Of a stretch of DNA of 64,000 nucleotides, positions 35,733-47,064 are shown piece by piece (position 1 is the stretch's first letter; every line of letters starts with the position of its first letter). The notes beneath the pieces are model-generated. The model had not been told where the DNA came from. It worked only from the letters and a program-made list of their open reading frames with translations, and did no database searches. The DNA is from Sorghum bicolor. Lineage: Eukaryota > Streptophyta > Magnoliopsida > Poales > Poaceae. The stretch is taken from contig NC_012872.2 in assembly GCF_000003195.3 (NCBI RefSeq), forward strand, positions 50,449,695 to 50,513,694, read 5' to 3'. The translations under genes were made by a program, and so were the position numbers.

Positions 35733-36770
35733 TCATCTAAAGTTGGAGAAGTCAAGTATGTTCAATTTATTTCTCAACTTGCAAAATCTCTTCTCATCAA
35801 GTGGCTTTGTGAAGATGTCGGCTAGTTGATCTTCGGTGCTAATGCTTTCAATGCTAATATCACCCTTTTGTTGATGGTCTCTTATGAAATGGTGCCTTAT
35901 GTCAATGTGCTTGGTTCTTAAATGTTGAACTGGATTTTGTGTCATCTTGATTGCACTCTCATTGTCACATAGCAACGGCACATTCTTGAATTTGATTCCA
36001 AAGTCATTCAAGGTAGCTTTCATCCAAAGCAATTGTGCACAACAACTACCAGCACTAATGTATTCGGCCTCGGCGGTTGATAGTGCAACACTATTTTGTT
36101 TCTTTGATGACCATGAAACTAGAGACCTTCCTAGCAATTGACAAGTGCCACTTGTGCTCATTCTATCAATCTTGCATCCACCGTAGTCGGAGTCCGAATA
36201 TCCAATCAACTTAAAGTTAGACCCCTTGGGATACCATAATCCAACATCATGAGTGCCTTTAATATACCTCAATATCCTCTTGGTTGCCTTCAAGTGACTC
36301 TCTCTAGGTGAAGCTTGGTATCTTGCACACTTGCACACACTAAACATTACATCCGGCCTTGATGCAGTTACATAGAGCAAACTTCCAATCATAGACCGGT
36401 ATAGCTTTTGGTCTACCATGTTGCCACTTGCATCACTACCTAGTTGATCATTTGTACCCATAGGTGTGCTCATTGGTTTAGCTTCTTGCAATCCAAACTT
36501 CTTGATCATGTCCTTGATGTACTTGCCTTGACTCACAAAAGTGCCATTTTTTATTTGCTTGATTTGAAGACCAAGGAAGTAACTAAGCTCTCCAATCATG
36601 GACATCTCAAATTCATTTGCCAACATTTTTCCAAACTCTTTACAAAAGTCTTGATTGGTTGATCCAAAGATGATATCATCAACATAGATTTGCAACACAA
36701 ACAAGTCATTGCCTAGCTTCTTGGTCAAGAGAGTAGTGTCAACCTTTCCCATCTTGAACCCCTTTCTCAT
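35733..36770 (-). pseudogene. Reverse transcriptase C-half and RNase H of Sirevirus B
   Basis: An open 345-codon frame. RT catalytic motif YVDDIIFGST near residue 29, then the Copia connection region (LGLQIKQ, YIKDMIKKFG, RSMIGSLLYVTASRPD), then RNase H with SDSDYGG near residue 171 and STAEAEY near residue 207. The C-terminus (QLADIFTKPL) is typical of Copia. The frame is cut off from the RT N-half by a deletion of about 23 bp near 36767 that removes eight residues and shifts the frame. This reverse-strand fragment cannot be translated from the gag start as it stands. Confidence 0.9.
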
Positions 36771-37849
36771 ACCATGCTCTAGGTGCTTGCTTCAAACCAT
36801 ACAATGCCTTCTTGAGCTTATAAACATGGTTGGGTTTCTTGTCATCTTCAAAACCGGGAGGTTGTTCAACATAAACCAACTCATTTATGTATCCATTGAG
36901 AAATGCACTCTTCACATCCATTTGATAGAGCTTGATGTTGTGGGCACAAGCATAGGCTAATAATATTCTTATTGCCTCCAATCTTGCAACCGGTGCATAT
37001 GTTTCTCCAAAGTCAAGACCTTCAACTTGAGTGTAGCCTTGTGCTACTAATCTTGCTTTGTTTCTCACAACTACACCATCTTGATCTTGCTTGTTTCTAA
37101 AGACCCACTTAGTACCAATCACATTGTAGTTCTTTGGCCTCTCAACAAGCTCCCACACTTGATTTCTTGTGAAGTTGTTCAATTCTTCATGCATGGCATT
37201 TACCCAATCGGAATCTTTCAATGCATCTTCTATCTTCTTAGGTTTCTCAAATGAGACAAATGAGTAGTGCTCACAAAAGGATGCTAGTCTTGATCTTGTT
37301 TGAACACCACTTTGAATACCACCAATTACTTGATCCAATGGATGATCTCTTGCTATGCTTGTAGGTTGGAGTATTGGGAGTTGATTGCTTCCACTAGCTT
37401 GATTTTGATTTTGATCATCATCATGAGAGCCACTAGTACTTGCTTGATTTGTATCAATTCGTACTTCTTGATTGATCATGTGAATGTCATTATCATCATC
37501 AACTTGCATTGGCCTTATGTCACCAACATCCATGTTCTTCATTGCTTTACCAATTGATCTCCTCTCACATCATCAAGATTTTGAGCTTCACTTTGAGATC
37601 CCTCGGTTTCATCAAACTCAACATCATGGACTTCTTCTAATGTGCTATTTGCCAAGTTCCAAACTCTATATGCCTTGCTTGTGGTGGAATAACCAAGTAA
37701 GAACCCTTCATCATATTTCTTCTCAAATTTACTCAATCTAGTGCCTTTCTTGAGAATGTAGCATTTGCAACCAAACACTCTAAAGTATGCAATGTTGGGC
37801 TTTCTTCCATTCAATAGCTCATATGGTGTCTTCCCAAGCTTCCCATGGC
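36739..37849 (-). pseudogene. Integrase C-terminus and RT N-half of Sirevirus B
   Basis: Downstream of the LINE the integrase continues (CHGKLGKTPYELLNGRKP, then FGCKCYILKKG). After a 1-base shift near 37540 it enters a linker and the RT fingers/palm: [30 protein letters not shown] and [17 protein letters not shown]. It ends prematurely at 36739 because of the small deletion. Family knowledge: this is the Copia RVT_2 domain. The LINE separates it from the catalytic integrase part. Confidence 0.88.
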
Positions 37850-37863
37850 AATAGAGACGGTTG
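37850..37863. repeat. Left target-site duplication of the LINE
   Basis: AATAGAGACGGTTG, repeated exactly at 43906-43919 after the LINE's A-run. Fourteen bases is a usual length for LINE insertion. Confidence 0.9.
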
Positions 37864-39929
37864 AAGATTGGGCGCGTCCAGCTCGTGGAAGGATCGTCGT
37901 TAGTGGCAATCCCCCTCGCCAACATGATGAGTATGCTATTATCACTGTCCTTCCCCCTCCGCATCAGAATGAGTTGTATGACACGATGGAGGATGTTGTT
38001 CACTACTTTGAGCATGAGCAAAATGTCAGGGTTGAGTCTAGCTGCCTATCTCCATTGGGGCTTTGTTTAGTTCAGTTTTGCTCTCCGGTTGCTAGGCAAG
38101 CCATGATCAATCTGAGTCCCCTCCAACTTGATGCTATGCGTGAGATTGTTGTAGTTGAGCATGATCAAGGTCTTAACCTTAGAAGCTGTCCCTTCACCAG
38201 AACTTGTTGGATAATGTTCCTGGCTTCTCCCCTGGATTTCCAGACCAGGGAAATTATCTCTCAGGCCGTGGGCTACTTTGGCACAATTATTACTTGGACT
38301 AATAATGCCAGATGTAAATCCCGTATTCTTCTTAGATGCAAAGTCACGCATATTAGTAGAATCCTAAGAAGTCTGATTGTTTGTGAAGGAAATGTTGTTG
38401 GGGATAATGGCTCCTCCTGGACTGTTCCTATTTTTGTGCTCACTAGCTAGCAGATGGATCACCTTGCAGGAGATGAAGATCAGATTCCTCCAAATGGCAC
38501 TCCTCACCCAGAGAATGATCACTTTTTGCATGAAGATCACCAGCAGGGGAACCAGTTCCCGGGTTTCTTTGAAGATATAGGTGATCTCAATCAGGTTCAG
38601 CAAGCTAACCTTGATCATGGTTGGGAGGTCCCTCCTCCTCCCCCTCCCAATGGCAACATGGGCTGGGGACAGTGGGTGCAACAGAATGTTGATCTGCAGC
38701 AGGATGGAGAGTTGGTTGGAGAAAATGAACTTCAGAATGTCAACAACCCGGCCAACATTGTTGTGGCTAATGCTGTTGCAAATGGTCTTATGCAGCATCC
38801 TGAGCAACCTCAGCACAGCTCCTCGGTTAGCAGTGACACTGAAGCTTTCTTCAGAGCTCAGGGAGCTCCAATCACGCTTGAGCTGCCTCTTCCTGACATA
38901 TCAAGCAACAGGTCAGCTGCTGATAGAGCGTTGGTCGCCACTGGAATCAGGGTTCAGAGCTTTGACAATGATTACCAGATTAGAGCTATTGCTAACAACC
39001 TGGGTCTCCACATGAATGTTGGACCTACTCCTTCTGTTGAGATGCTGCTTGCAGAACTTGCAACGATGACTCAGAGACTGCAGAGTTTCCTGCCTATGAA
39101 GAAGCCTTTGCCGGCTGATTGTTGGAACTTCTGGCCAGCTGATCACTCCTTGGATACTTGGCACCTCAGAACTGACAACCCAAGGTGGGGAAATAATGCT
39201 GAAGCTTCCTCCTCCTCTGGATACAGGAGGCCTAGACTGCACCTACTCAGAGAAGGCGACTTTGCTGCGACAGGAACAAAGCTGTTTCAGGATAATCTAT
39301 CAACTAGCAATATTCTCTCCAGAGAATGCAGGGATATAATGTTGTATGACCAAGATTATGCTCTTGAACAAATCATGAGAAACATACACCCAGGCAGAAA
39401 CTCCACCAACTCGGCAAATATGAACAGAACAACTGAGGCCATGGGCTCTGTTCTACCGACTCTTGACAGTCAGATGCTTGAAGATTTCATTGATGCCGGT
39501 TACTCTGCTGAGGAAGTTGAAGCACTGAAGGCCAATATGGAATCTTACTTCACACCCCACCCCATGCAGTCACGTCCTTTTGATGATACTCCTAGCACAA
39601 AAAAGAAGAGGAAAGCAAAAGCTCAAACTCCCATTGTGGATGATCAGGCAAGGAGGAGTGCCAGACTCAAAAAGAATGAAGAAATACAACATTTTCAGCT
39701 TGACAGGGAGCCAAGAAGGAAGAATGGAGAGGCCAAGAAGACTGTCTATATCTCCACTGTAGAAGACCTCAAGACTGCTATCATCAATAGAAGCCTAGAT
39801 TCTGAAATGGTGGCCAATGAAGTGGAGCCTATCCCAATTTTTACTCTGATTGATCTTGGTGTGTCCTTCTGTGGTGTCCCTCCTGGGGAGTTGACACCAA
39901 ATGTGCTCCAGCAGATCTCTGAAGAGTGA
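37864..39929 (+). pseudogene. LINE ORF1 (5'-truncated, one in-frame stop)
   Basis: One frame runs to TGA at 39929, broken only by TAG at 38448-38450. The N-part (YAIITVLPPPHQNEL, VHYFEHEQNVRVESSC) resembles the RRM-like N-domain common in grass LINE ORF1-type proteins. The C-part has a proline run (PPPPPPNG), acidic and Q/N-rich stretches, then a basic tract (KKKRKAKAQ, RRSARLKKNEE). I see no CCHC knuckle. The start codon is missing from the LINE, but an ATG in the flanking Sirevirus DNA (37845) is in frame with it. ORF1 proteins bind the LINE RNA. Confidence 0.75.
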
Positions 39930-40111
39930 ATTAATGGAGAAACCTCAAGACCTTGCTGTCAAATGGTGGCGGCACTGCTTTTATTTTGCTTTTAATATTA
40001 GTAGTTGGTTCAGATCTTTTGTCTCTGCTTTGTCGATGACAAGAACTGTTTTTTGTCTCAATGATGGTTGTGCCTCATTGTTTGTCGACAGACTCTTTTC
40101 AATGGTTATCA

Positions 40112-43100
40112 ATGAATAGTCGTGCATGGAATTTATTATGTTGGAATATTCATGGGGTGAATGATTCTGATAAATGGGATCATATTAGAAATAAAATTGA
40201 GGAAAGTAATGCCAACATTTTCTGTCTTCAAGAAACCAAGAGGGATTTTTTTGATCTTAAATTTATTCGAAAATTTGCGCCCAAGAGATTTGACAAATTT
40301 GATTATTGTCCCTCTATTGGGGCTTCGGGTGGGATCTTAGTCTGCTGGGTTTCTTCATATTTCAACATTGTTACCCTTGAGAAGCATCGTTTTGCCATAA
40401 GGGCCTCTGTTACTTCAACCCATGACCTTTGCCTCTGGACTCTTGTTGTAGTCTATGGTCCTTGTCGTCAGCCAGCCAGAGATCTCTTTGTAAACTGGCT
40501 TTATAACCTAAGCATTGGGGATGATGACCTCTGGCTCATTGTTGGGGATTTCAATTTCTATAGGTCTGATGAGAATAGGAATAGACCGGGAGGCAATTTC
40601 AATGACTCTTTGATTTTTAATAATATCATTAGTAGACTTGGCCTGATTGAACTCCCGCTTAAAGGTAGAAGCTATACTTGGAGCAATATGCAAGCCACTC
40701 CCTTACTTGAGCAAATAGATTGGTTTTTCACTTCAGTTGCTTGGACCAACCAGTTCCCCTTTTCTTTGGTGCTCCCCCTAGCAAGAACCACCTCTGATCA
40801 TCTCCCTTGCAAGGTCCAGATTGGCACAAACATCCCCAAAGCTAATATCTTCAGGTCTGGAAACTTTTGGTTCAATCATCCAGGATGCATTGAACAGATT
40901 TCCAATGCTTGGATCATTCCAACAAGTTGCTCAAATAGTGCTCAAGTTATTAGCGCTAAGTTTAAGCTTCTTAGAAGAATCCTAAAGCTCTGGGCCAAAA
41001 AATTCTCTAACCTGGCTAAGCTGATTGAAAACTGCAACCTCACCATTGCTTTGTTTGATAGACTGGAAGAGATCAGACGGCTTTCCAATGCAGAATTGGT
41101 TTTCAGAAAGATGATCAAAACCCATTATTGTAACCTTCTTGCTATGCAGAATACTTATTGGAAGCAAAGGTACACTCAGAGATTAGTCCAGTTTGGGGAT
41201 GAAAATACAAAATTTTTTCATGCAATGGCTTCTGAAAGATTCAGAAGGAATATCATTTGTCAGGTCAGCGATGAGAGTGGAAGAACTGTTACGGATCAAA
41301 CTGAAAAAAGTTCCCTTTTCTATTAGGAATACAGGAGAAGATTGGGTTCCTCTGTAGGAATCTCCATGCAGTTTAATCTTCAACAGATTGTTCAGCCCTC
41401 CAATGATCTTGGCTCTTTATGTCTTCCTTTCAGCAAGGAGGAGATCAATGATATCATCCTCGATCTCCCAAATGATAAGGACCCGGGTCCTGATGGGTTC
41501 AACAGCTTGTTCTTTAAGAAAGCTTGGCACATTATCAGAGAAGATGTATATAGGCTATGTACAGATTTCTATCATCACAGGGCTGACCTCAAGAGCATAA
41601 ACTATTCATATATTACCGTTGTCCCAAAAAAGGATAACCCTGAAACTGTGAACAACTTTAGGCCAATTTCCCTCCTGAACTCCTCTCTCAAGATTATCAC
41701 CAAGATACTTGCTAATAGACTACAGAAGAAAGCTCTGAAGGTTGTCCATAGTAATCAGTATGGTTTTGTCAAAGGGAGAACCATCCAAGACTGTATTGGC
41801 TGGGCCTTTGAATACTTACACCAGTGCCATCACTCTAGAAGGGAAATTGTCATCCTAAAGCTTGATTTTGAGAAAGCCTTTGATCTGGTGGAACACAAAA
41901 TTGTTGTGGAAATGCTAAGGGCTAAAGGCTTTCCTAGTAGATGGATCACTTGGATCAAGGATATCCTCTCTACTGCTACCTCTTCTGTCTTGCTTAATGG
42001 AGTTGCTGGCAAGGAGTTCAAATGCAAACGAGGGGTCAGGCAGGGTGATCCTCTTTCACCTCTGTTGTTTGCTATTGCGGCCGATCTCCTTCAGTCAGTT
42101 ATTAATCATGAGATGTCGCTTGGCAATCTGCTCCCTCCTTTTCCTCATGATTCAGATGTGCCTTTCCCTGTTGTCCAATATGCTGACGATACCATCATAA
42201 TCATGCAAGGTTGTGAGCAGCAATTGCTACATTTAAAAGGGATTCTACAGCAGGTCACCCTATCTAGTGGTCTAAAGGTCAACTTCCACAAATCTTGCCT
42301 TCTTCCTATCAATATGGACTCAGACAAAGCAACTCTCCTTGCCAACTCTTTTGGCTGTGTCGTTGGAGCCTACCCTTTCACGTACCTTGGGCTCCCAATG
42401 GGACTTACTAAGCCTCAAGTGAAAGATTATGCCCCCTAGATCTGCAGAATTGAAAGAAGACTCTCTGCTAGTTCACAATTCCTGTCTTATGCTGGCCGGT
42501 TGCAGCTAGTTAATTCTGTCATTTCCTCGTTGCCTACTTATTACATGTGTTCTCTGAAACTTCCAGTCACTATCATTGAGATCATTGACAAGCATAGGAA
42601 GAATTGTCTCTGGAGGGGCAGTGAATTCAAAAGGAAGGGATATAACCTTGCTGCTTGGGATCTGGTGCAAAGACCAAAGAGCAAAGGTGGACTGGGGGTA
42701 ATCAACCTAAGCCTGCAGAATAATGCCCTATTGATAAAACATCTAGATAAATTCTATAGAAAAGATGAAATTCAATGGGTCAAGCTTATCTAGAAAAAAT
42801 ATTATGTAGATAGTGTTCCTCATCTTGCTAGAGAAAAAGGCTCATTTTGGTGGAGGGACATCTTGAGACTTAATGTGCAGTTTAGAGGAGTGGCTTCTTG
42901 TTCTCCAGGAAGGGGAGATACAATTAGCTTCTGGGAAGATATTATTAATGGGCAGGTGGGTGCTGAGGTATTCCCAAATCTATATGCTTATGCCAATAAC
43001 CCCAAAGTCTCTCTCTGGAAATTGAGAAATTCAGGAGATCTATTGCATAATTTCAGAATCCCAATGTCTAGACAAGCATATAATGAGTTTCTACTTTTAC

Positions 43101-43660
43101 AAAATGTTGTTTCTGGCCTGCCTCCAGTTTCACCTCATGTCAGAGATGTTTGGCACTTCATTTGGGGAACTCAAAGCTACTCTTCTCATAGATTCTATCA
43201 GCATCACTTCTCCTCATTGCAGCCTCAGAGATCAGTAGTTTGGATTTGGAAATCAAAATGCCTTCCTAAGATAAAATTTTTTGGATGGTTGGTGCTGAAC
43301 GACAGACTTAATACTAGGAATATGCTGAGACGGAGAAAAAAGTTCTTAGAGGAAGGATACAACTGTGTCCTTTGTCAAAACCATGTGGAAGAAACCTTAG
43401 AGCACCCGTTTTTTGACTGTCCTGCTGCCACTGCCAGATGGTTTGCAATTGGGATTGCCTGGGATGATGCTCCCAGTCTGCATGAAAGAATTTATAGGGC
43501 AAAGGATGTTTTTCAAGGACCACTCTTCATGGAAGTTTTCTTAATTGCTGCATGGTGTCTTTGGAATGAAAGGAATGGAGTTATCTTCAATAAAAAAGTT
43601 CCAAGTCTAGGATCTTGGAAGGATGCTTTCAAGGAAGAAACCAAACTGCTCCTATACTGA
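40112..43660 (+). pseudogene. LINE ORF2: endonuclease, reverse transcriptase, zf-RVT (three in-frame stops)
   Basis: A single frame from ATG 40112 (MNSRAWNLLCWNIHG) to TGA 43658-43660, interrupted by TAG at 41324, 42437 and 42791. Domains in order: APE-type endonuclease (WNIHG, FCLQETK, LIVGDFNFYR, SDHLPC; about 40112-40830), RT ([34 protein letters not shown], active-site YADD near 42180), and C-terminal zf-RVT (WIWKSKCLPKIKFFGW, then C-x2-C ... H ... C; about 43220-43470). The protein would nick the target and prime reverse transcription. It is inactive unless the stops are read through. Confidence 0.9.
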
Positions 43661-43905
43661 ATCAAGTCGAGTCTCCATCCTACGATCCTCAGTTAACGGC
43701 TCAGTGCTCTGTAGTTTCTTAGTTTCTTAGTTGTCCTTTTTGCTTTTAGTTGGTTACAGTAGAAGAGTCTTAGAGTAGTTGCTTCCCTTCCCCTAGTCTT
43801 TGTTGCTAACCGCTGGTTGGTCTTCCCTCTTGTAAGTATTCTCTGAACTACTCTGTTCAATATATGTTGTCGGGGGGCTTTGCCCCACGGTTTTTGCTAA
43901 AAAAA
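43661..43905 (+). other. LINE 3' UTR with terminal hairpin
   Basis: About 245 bases, ending with GGGGC-TTT-GCCCC (43874-43886), then ACGGTTTTTGCTAAAAAAAAA. A hairpin just before the tail fits the 3' recognition structure known for some plant LINEs. Confidence 0.6.
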
Positions 43906-43919
43906 AATAGAGACGGTTG

Positions 43920-44920
43920 CTACAATAGCAAGCCGTGTTGATAGCTTCACTCCAAAAAGAATGGCTAACATTATATTCACTAAGCATTGATCTAGCCATA
44001 TCAATCAAGGTTCTATTCTTCCTTTCAACTACACTATTTGATTGAGGAGTGTATGTTGGAGAGAATTGATGTCCAATGCCAAGATCATCACACAATTCCA
44101 CAATTCTTATGTTCTTGAATTCACTACCATTGTCACTTCTAATCTTCTTGATAGTGGTTTCAAACTCATTTTGCACCCTCTTGACAAAAGATTTGAATAG
44201 ATCACAAACATCACTCTTGTCATAGAGGAAGAACACCCAAGTGTATCTAGTGTAGTCATCTACTATCACAAATCCATACTTGTTACCACCAATGCTAGTA
44301 TATGTTGTTGGCCCAAATAAATCCATGTGCAAAAGCTCAAATGCCTTTGATGTGCTCATTTCACTTTTCTTAGGATGTGCATTTCCAACTTGCTTTCCAG
44401 CTTGACAAGCACTACATGGTTTATCCTTCTCAAAGGTGACATCCTTCAAGCCTCTAACTAAGTCATGCCTCAATAGTTTGTTCAATTGTTTCATTCCAAC
44501 ATGACCAAGCCTTCTATGCCACAACCAACCCAAACTTGATTTGCTAATTAGGCATGATGTCAATTGAGTGTCACTATCATTGAAATCAACCAAGTATAAG
44601 CTACCATGCCTAAATCCTTTGAATATCAAGTTTGATCCATCAACACTAACAACCTCCACATCATCACTTCCAAAGATGCACTTGAAACCAAGGTCACAAA
44701 GTTGTGCAATTGACAAGAGATTGAAATCTAGGCTCTCAACTAGCAACACATTTGATATGCTCATGTCATTTGAGATAGCAATTTTACCAAGCCCCTTGAC
44801 CTTGCCTTTCTTGTTGTTGCCGAAGGTAATTGAATCAAAGCCACCATTTTGACTAGTATGAATTGATTTGAACATACAAGACTCCCCGGTCATATGTTGA
44901 GTGCACCCACTATCAAGCAC
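43920..44920 (-). pseudogene. Protease and integrase N/catalytic part of Sirevirus B
   Basis: Minus-strand frame with the protease active site LDSGCTQHMTG at its start. Next comes the GAG_pre-integrase zinc region (HRRLGHVGMKQLNKLL ... CSACQAGKQ), then the integrase core: D in LLHMDLFGPT, D in IRSDNGSEF, E in VVERKNRTL, giving the DDE triad. The frame runs into the LINE at 43919, just after CYCSNRLY. Relative to A it keeps the zinc region, so it is the better reference copy. Confidence 0.9.
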
Positions 44921-44963
44921 CCAATGCCTTCCTCCGGCTTTGTAATTGACCTACAAGACAAGA

Positions 44964-45557
44964 TCAATTCTTTTTAGGTACCCAAACTTGATTGGGTCCT
45001 CCAAGGTTAGCAACTAAGCTCTTTGGTACCCAAATGGCTTTCTTCTTTGAGCCCATCCATGGTGCACCAATGAACTTAGCATGAACACCTTTTGTATCCT
45101 TGGTAAGCACATAGAAAGAATTTAGCTTAATTGAGGATACATGAGCTTTGGGTTTCTTGTTCATGCATTGTTGCTCTAGGTGACCAACTTGCTTGCAAGC
45201 TTTGCAATACCGGCCATTGTTCTTCACAAAACTAGTCTTGTGAGGAGCAAAGTCGGCTTTGCCTTTCTTGGGGTTATAGCCCAATCCCACTTTGTAGAAA
45301 GAAGCTCTTTGGCTACCCAAGCACATAAGCAAGCGGTCCTCATCACCATAAGCCTTGGCTAAGGTGTGATTGAGCTCCTTTAACTCCTTCTTGAGAATTT
45401 CATTCTCAACTTTTAGTGTGGTGTCACATGTGAAACCATCACTACTAGATGAGGATGATGTAGATGTGCTACATGAAGGGTTAGTAGAAGCAACAACAAT
45501 AGGCTTACTTAAGATATCACATGTTAGGCCTATGTTGCAAGTTTTCGCTTTCACCAT
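44964..45557 (-). pseudogene. Gag C-terminal part of Sirevirus B with second zinc knuckle
   Basis: A 197-codon frame with a serine-rich stretch (about residues 29-42), a short coiled-coil-like segment (VENEILKKELKELNHTL) and a knuckle CKACKQVGHLEQQC (CX2CX4HX4C) near residues 118-131. It ends VWVPKKN followed by a stop; pol then continues in the +1 frame. The same stop and frame change occur in copy A. It is separated from the first gag frame by frameshifts in 45558-45774. Confidence 0.8.
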
Positions 45558-45774
45558 TTTAGTAGGCTCTTTTTCACACTTGTTAACTAGAGAGGAAGAG
45601 CTTCTTCAAGCTTAGTGTGAGTCTTTTAAAGCTTCTTATGGTCTTCCTTTAGACTCTCATAAGATGCCCTAAGCTCATCAAGTTCTTGCTCAAGGGTTTT
45701 CTTATCCTTAAACAAGGCCTTGCACTCCTTTCTAGTTTCTTTATAGTGATAAGTGCAATCTTCTAGCATAGTGA

Positions 45775-47007
45775 TTAGTTCATCTTTAGTTGGTTCTCAT
45801 CATCACTATCACTATCACTAGCATGGTCACTCTCATCATCGGATGATACCTTAGTGGCCTTAGCCATGAAGCATGATGGAGTGTCGAAGATGGAGCTTTT
45901 TCCTTGAATGGCAATGTTAGCATGCGCCTTCTTCTTGGTGCTCTCATCATCACTTGAGGAGTCATCACTATCCCAAGTTGCAACATGGGCATCACCCTTC
46001 TTCTTGTTTGAGCCTTCCTTCTTTTCTTGCTTCTTCTTTTGCTTCTTTCTTTCCTTCTTGATAGCATCTTCATCATCACTATCATAAGGACACTTGGCGA
46101 TGGGATGATCCTTGCTATGGCATCTAAAGCACCTCATGGAGTGGTCATTCTTCTTGGAGGAGCTCTTCTTCCTTCTTGCCCGATAGCCCTTCTTCTTCAT
46201 AAACTTGCCAAATCTCTTAACAAGAAGAGCCATCTCCTCATCTTCATCACTATCACAAGAGCTTGCTTCTTCTTCACTTGATGATTCTTGCTTGGCTTTG
46301 CCCTTGGATGTGGAGGCCTTGAATGCCACACTTTTCTTCTTTTCATCATCTTTCTTCTCACCATCCTTCTTCTTCTTCTTGATCAACTCATCCTTTTCAT
46401 CATCTTCTCTATAGGCATCATCAGTCATTACCTCATAAAAGACTTGTTGGGGAGTTGATTCACTAAGAGTTGTCTTGACTAGCATGGTGATCAATGTGTC
46501 AAATCTCTTAGGCAAGCTTCTCAAGAATTTCATAGAGAATTGACTATCCTTCACTTCTTCCCCAAGTGCCTTGAGTTCATTCACAATGACTTGCAACCGG
46601 TGAAACATCTCCGGCACACTTTCATCTTCTTGCATCTTGAAGCTTGAGAACTTTTCTTGGAGGATGTATGCCTTGGCGGTCTTGGTTCCCTTTGTACCCT
46701 CAAATGTTTCTTCTAATTTTGCCCATGCATCATGAGCAACCATAATGTTCTTGATTTGCTCAAAAGTCTTGTCATCAATAGCATCATGAAGAGCACTAAT
46801 TGCAATGTCATTGCATTGAAGCTTCTTTTCTTCAACCGGTGTTGGTGCATTCTCATTTGCAACCTCAAACTTAGTTTCGGTCACCTTCCAAACTTCTCTA
46901 TTGATTGACTTAAGATGGGCGGTCATCTTGACCTTCCAATAAGCATAATTTGTGCCATCAAAGTAAGGTGCCTTCTTAGTGTTGTTGATATGCAAACTAA
47001 GAGCCAT
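45775..47007 (-). CDS. Gag (N-terminal part) of Sirevirus B
   Basis: A 410-codon frame starting 57 bases after the LTR, MALSLHINNTKKAPYFDGTN. It has a DUF4219-like N-terminus (residues about 14-41), a UBN2-type gag core (about 60-195; KLEETFEGTKGTKTAKAYIL), a long lysine/acidic stretch and a CCHC knuckle CFRCHSKDHPIAKC near residue 300. The end (NQLKMN) is a frameshifted tail: an indel near 45800 cuts off a coiled-coil segment that A still shows. Gag would package the RNA into virus-like particles. The N-terminal part is intact; the full protein is not. Confidence 0.88.
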   Translation of the reverse strand: MALSLHINNTKKAPYFDGTNYAYWKVKMTAHLKSINREVWKVTETKFEVANENAPTPVEEKKLQCNDIAISALHDAIDDKTFEQIKNIMVAHDAWAKLEETFEGTKGTKTAKAYILQEKFSSFKMQEDESVPEMFHRLQVIVNELKALGEEVKDSQFSMKFLRSLPKRFDTLITMLVKTTLSESTPQQVFYEVMTDDAYREDDEKDELIKKKKKDGEKKDDEKKKSVAFKASTSKGKAKQESSSEEEASSCDSDEDEEMALLVKRFGKFMKKKGYRARRKKSSSKKNDHSMRCFRCHSKDHPIAKCPYDSDDEDAIKKERKKQKKKQEKKEGSNKKKGDAHVATWDSDDSSSDDESTKKKAHANIAIQGKSSIFDTPSCFMAKATKVSSDDESDHASDSDSDDENQLKMN

Positions 47008-47046
47008 TTCTTCACCGTAGGTTCTTAAGCCTCAAATAAACGATGC

Positions 47047-47063
47047 CTCGGCTCTGATACCAC
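47047..47063 (-). promoter_or_regulatory. Primer binding site of Sirevirus B (initiator-Met tRNA)
   Basis: Minus-strand TGGTATCAGAGCCGAGG directly inside the right LTR. Bases 1-13 match the complement of initiator-Met tRNA. This makes the right LTR the 5' LTR. Confidence 0.85.
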
Positions 47064-47064
47064 T

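Larger units (their letters stand above)
37864..43905 (+). mobile_element. L1-type LINE inserted in Sirevirus B integrase
   Basis: About 6.04 kb between 14-bp TSDs, with two plus-strand reading frames, a short 3' UTR and an A9 run (43899-43907, overlapping the TSD). It contains endonuclease, reverse transcriptase and zf-RVT domains. It has no 5' UTR, and ORF1 is open from the first base, so the 5' end is probably truncated. All frame-breaking lesions I see are single TAG codons; there are no frameshifts. It inserted in the opposite orientation to B. Confidence 0.93.
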
